Positions 35,804-37,893 of a stretch of DNA of 37,893 bases are shown in pieces. Position 1 is the stretch's first letter, and the number at the start of each line of letters is the position of its first letter. The position numbers were made by a program, and so were the translations under genes. The notes beneath the pieces were generated by a model. The model made no database searches. It had not been told where the DNA came from and worked only from the letters and a program-made list of their open reading frames with translations. The stretch lies in the NCBI GenBank assembly GCA_003176165.1, contig PSRQ01000042.1:1-37893 (forward strand), in the 5' to 3' direction. This DNA comes from Candidatus Cerribacteria bacterium 'Amazon FNV 2010 28 9' (GTDB lineage Bacteria; Patescibacteriota; Microgenomatia; UBA1400; UBA12028).

Positions 35804-35830
35804 ACCAATTTTTTGTTGAAAAAATGAATG

Positions 35831-36046
35831 TTACTCCTCAATAAACTTGAAACGAGGCACTTTTTTGCCCTCTATTTCTACTTCTTCAAGAAACATTCTC
35901 ACCGGTCGTACCCAAAGTTTACTTTTCTGATTATCGTACAGGCATCCATAGACAACCAAATCTTCCAGTGTTTCAGAATGTTTAGCTATGCCTATTACCC
36001 GATACAAATTGCCAGTTTTTGAATGTTGGTATTTTCCTAATTTCAT
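35831..36046 (-). CDS. DUF1653-like protein
   Basis: MKLGKYQHSKTGNLYRVIGIAKHSETLEDLVVYGCLYDN...LWVRPVRMFLEEVEIEGKKVPRFKFI; TATAAT 6 nt upstream. Confidence 0.85.
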   Translation of the reverse strand: MKLGKYQHSKTGNLYRVIGIAKHSETLEDLVVYGCLYDNQKSKLWVRPVRMFLEEVEIEGKKVPRFKFIEE

Positions 36047-36053
36047 ACTTCAA

Positions 36054-36329
36054 TTATACTTTATGTTCGCTTCCTTGCTGACCTAATGAGTCCTTAAGCA
36101 TCTTATTAAGCCTTTTCCATCCAGCTGTTGTCTTAAAGTATTGCTCACAATCAACGGCATCTTTTTTACTTATAAACCCTGAATAAAAAATAAGTTTATA
36201 AGGGATATAAGGCTTAGTTGCTTTGTTTTCACCAGCATTATGCGATTTCAGTCTGGCCTTTAGATCAGGAGTAGAACCTAGATAAAGTTTCTTTGCTTTA
36301 CTACTTCGAAGAATATAGAAGTAATACAT
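36054..36329 (-). CDS. GIY-YIG nuclease domain protein
   Basis: YYFYILRSSKAKKLYLGSTPDLKARLKSHNAGENKATKPYIPYKLIFYSGF. Confidence 0.9.
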   Translation of the reverse strand: MYYFYILRSSKAKKLYLGSTPDLKARLKSHNAGENKATKPYIPYKLIFYSGFISKKDAVDCEQYFKTTAGWKRLNKMLKDSLGQQGSEHKV

Positions 36330-36337
36330 ACAGAAAT

Positions 36338-36468
36338 TGTAGCAGGCTACGATTCATCCTCACTTTTTGTTCACTACGTTCACGAGCAAAGTGAGCTGAA
36401 TGTAGCAGGCCACAGTTCATGTTCACTACTCACGTGGTTTACCACGTTCATGAACGCAGTGAACTGAA
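36338..36468. repeat. Imperfect tandem repeat with inverted repeats, 3' of tRNA-Trp
   Basis: Two degenerate copies starting tgtagcaggcyac (36338..36400 and 36401..36468); includes cgtgg-ttta-ccacg hairpin and gttcac/gtgaac arms. Confidence 0.65.
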
Positions 36469-36470
36469 CG

Positions 36471-36544
36471 TGGCAGGGCCGGAAGGAATCGAACCTTCGT
36501 CAAAGGTTTTGGAGACCTCTATTCTACCGTTGAACTACGGCCCT
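36471..36544 (-). tRNA. tRNA-Trp (anticodon CCA), CCA tail encoded
   Basis: AGGGCCGTAGTTCAACGGTAGAATAGAGGTCTCCAAAACCTTTGACGAAGGTTCGATTCCTTCCGGCCCTGCCA; acceptor AGGGCCG/CGGCCCT and T-loop GTTCGATTC. Confidence 0.93.
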
Positions 36545-36578
36545 TTGCGAACAGAGCTTATTGTACTATGGAAACCCC

Positions 36579-37001
36579 TCAAGTGGAAGCAATACCCGCC
36601 AGGTGTTCAAGGCGGTCAACTCGTGATTCCAGCTTTATCCCTCGACGATCGAGAAAGTTAACAGTATAGGCAGCGTCACTCTTAATTTTCTGAATGCCTT
36701 TCAACATGACAGCTTGTCTCTTTTGGATTTTTGTCATGTTTTCTTGAAGTTGAGAGACATCATCCTTTATATCTTGCTGTTCTGATTTTATTTGTCCAAC
36801 ATCCCGCAAAAGTGACCGTTGCTCTACACGAAGCTGGAACATATCGTCTTTCAGAGACGCTTGTCCTTCTTGTAACTTGGCTATTTCTTGAGACAGGACG
36901 TTCTGCCCCTCTTGTAGTTTTGCAATATCTTCATGTAATGGGACAACAATCTGTTTCACCACTTTACTTAATTGTTGTAGTTGTTCGCTGGAAAATTCCA
37001 T
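36579..37001 (-). CDS. Coiled-coil protein with repeated (AKLQEGQ) heptad-like units
   Basis: EDIAKLQEGQNVLSQEIAKLQEGQASLKDDMFQL...; ATG at 37001 with TATATT 6 nt upstream. Confidence 0.65.
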   Translation of the reverse strand: MEFSSEQLQQLSKVVKQIVVPLHEDIAKLQEGQNVLSQEIAKLQEGQASLKDDMFQLRVEQRSLLRDVGQIKSEQQDIKDDVSQLQENMTKIQKRQAVMLKGIQKIKSDAAYTVNFLDRRGIKLESRVDRLEHLAGIAST

Positions 37002-37046
37002 AAACTCAATATACAACGTCGCATGTAACTATGCTACCCTTTTGGT

Positions 37047-37893
37047 ATGAACGATATTCAAGATCTCGAACTGCTCTCGCATGACCGCAAAGCCCTCGAG
37101 CACACCAAAATCCCCATGGTCACGGTGGCAGCCAGCTTTCGTCATGATTTGAAACAAACCTACCATATCAAAGATACTGATCCCAAAAGTGCGGAAGTCC
37201 TCTTTTCTCGGGCACACTACTCTATGGCTCTAGGTGTCGCGATGCAAGAGTGGAAATCGCATGTCGATCCCTCCAAAGCGTGGCTCGTCGACCCCACCAA
37301 CTATGTCCAACATCATGATTGGTCAAAGGTAGAGTTTACTGCAGCAATGGGTCAAGTGATGGCACGTAATTCCCTGCTTAAATTCGTCAAAGATCTCATT
37401 GATACCAAAGTGCGCAGTAAACTCCCCATCACCGACGCCATCACCACGCCTTTGCTCTATTTATTTGAAAAAGTTGATCGTCCTATCCTTTCCTTTCATT
37501 ACGAGGCTGGAAATATTTTGGCGAAAGTGGGCAAACGTGTCATTCAAGTCGTCACTGATCCACACGTGCGTGATCAATACTTGGAGTACGCACAACTTCC
37601 CACGATGCGTTTTTGCGTCTTCGACCAAAATACAAAAACAGCGTTTTTGGAAAAGGCTGCGGTGCTCGAAAAACAAGTTGATCCCAAACGCATCATCATC
37701 ACTGGTCCTCCTGTTGATCCACGTATCATTGCCTGCCGAAAAAATAAACGCTCGAGTCAGGTAAAAAAGCGAGCACTGCGACTGTGTATCACCACCGGAG
37801 GTTTGGGAACGAACAAAAAAGAAATCGAAGAGTGTGTACGCTCTCTGGCCCCTTTATTTTCCAAACAAAAATCTTTAACTTCTGTACCCTGTG
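37047..37893 (+). CDS. GT-B glycosyltransferase-like protein, truncated by window end
   Basis: Open frame MNDIQDLELLSHDRKALEHTKIPMVTVAASFRHDLKQ... to the edge; IIITGPPVDPRI...LRLCITTGGLGTNKKEIEECVRSL resembles GT28/MGDG-type enzymes. Confidence 0.5.
   Translation, partial: MNDIQDLELLSHDRKALEHTKIPMVTVAASFRHDLKQTYHIKDTDPKSAEVLFSRAHYSMALGVAMQEWKSHVDPSKAWLVDPTNYVQHHDWSKVEFTAAMGQVMARNSLLKFVKDLIDTKVRSKLPITDAITTPLLYLFEKVDRPILSFHYEAGNILAKVGKRVIQVVTDPHVRDQYLEYAQLPTMRFCVFDQNTKTAFLEKAAVLEKQVDPKRIIITGPPVDPRIIACRKNKRSSQVKKRALRLCITTGGLGTNKKEIEECVRSLAPLFSKQKSLTSVPC

Noticed and set aside
36338-36468. CRISPR-like array near tRNA-Trp
   Set aside because: Only two degenerate units without uniform spacers and no cas genes.
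36054-36544. Integrated mobile element at tRNA-Trp with GIY-YIG nuclease
   Set aside because: No integrase, no duplicated tRNA 3' end of useful length; small GIY-YIG proteins of this type are common housekeeping/unknown proteins.

Overview
The 37.9-kb window is a compact, mostly intergenic-poor bacterial chromosome segment with no phage, transposase, CRISPR or rRNA. Small genes, many unannotatable short proteins and the repeat style suggest a Patescibacteria/CPR-like organism (inference; lineage not resolvable by eye). Recognisable content: a thymidylate/pyrimidine group (tdk, pyrB, tmk, and a ThyA fused to an N-terminal MtrA-like/DUF4346-like domain); topA and dprA; a cell-shape operon (divergent MreB, MreC, MreD, PBP2); an O-antigen-ligase/TPR protein; def-fmt; rpmB (L28); a site-2 protease; an FHA protein; a surface-polysaccharide-like block (DUF4012, polytopic membrane protein, Tat-signal glycosidase-like protein, PCD, GH26-like mannanase); a Fur regulator; a miniature kinase-fold protein; Nudix, APH-like, AlkD-like, DUF5674, GNAT, RdgB/HAM1, DUF1653 and GIY-YIG proteins; tRNA-Trp(CCA); a coiled-coil protein; and a truncated glycosyltransferase-like gene at the right edge. 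Main hunt results: (1) palindromic and low-complexity dispersed repeats that also sit in-frame inside topA, dprA and a TPR gene; (2) about fifteen genes with a TATAAT-like box ending 6-8 nt before the start codon, suggesting widespread leaderless transcription beside a separate Shine-Dalgarno class; (3) a hairpin plus U8 tract between a palindromic promoter and pyrB; (4) several divergent or minimal proteins (MreB, mini-kinase, DUF5674 pair, MtrA-like-ThyA).
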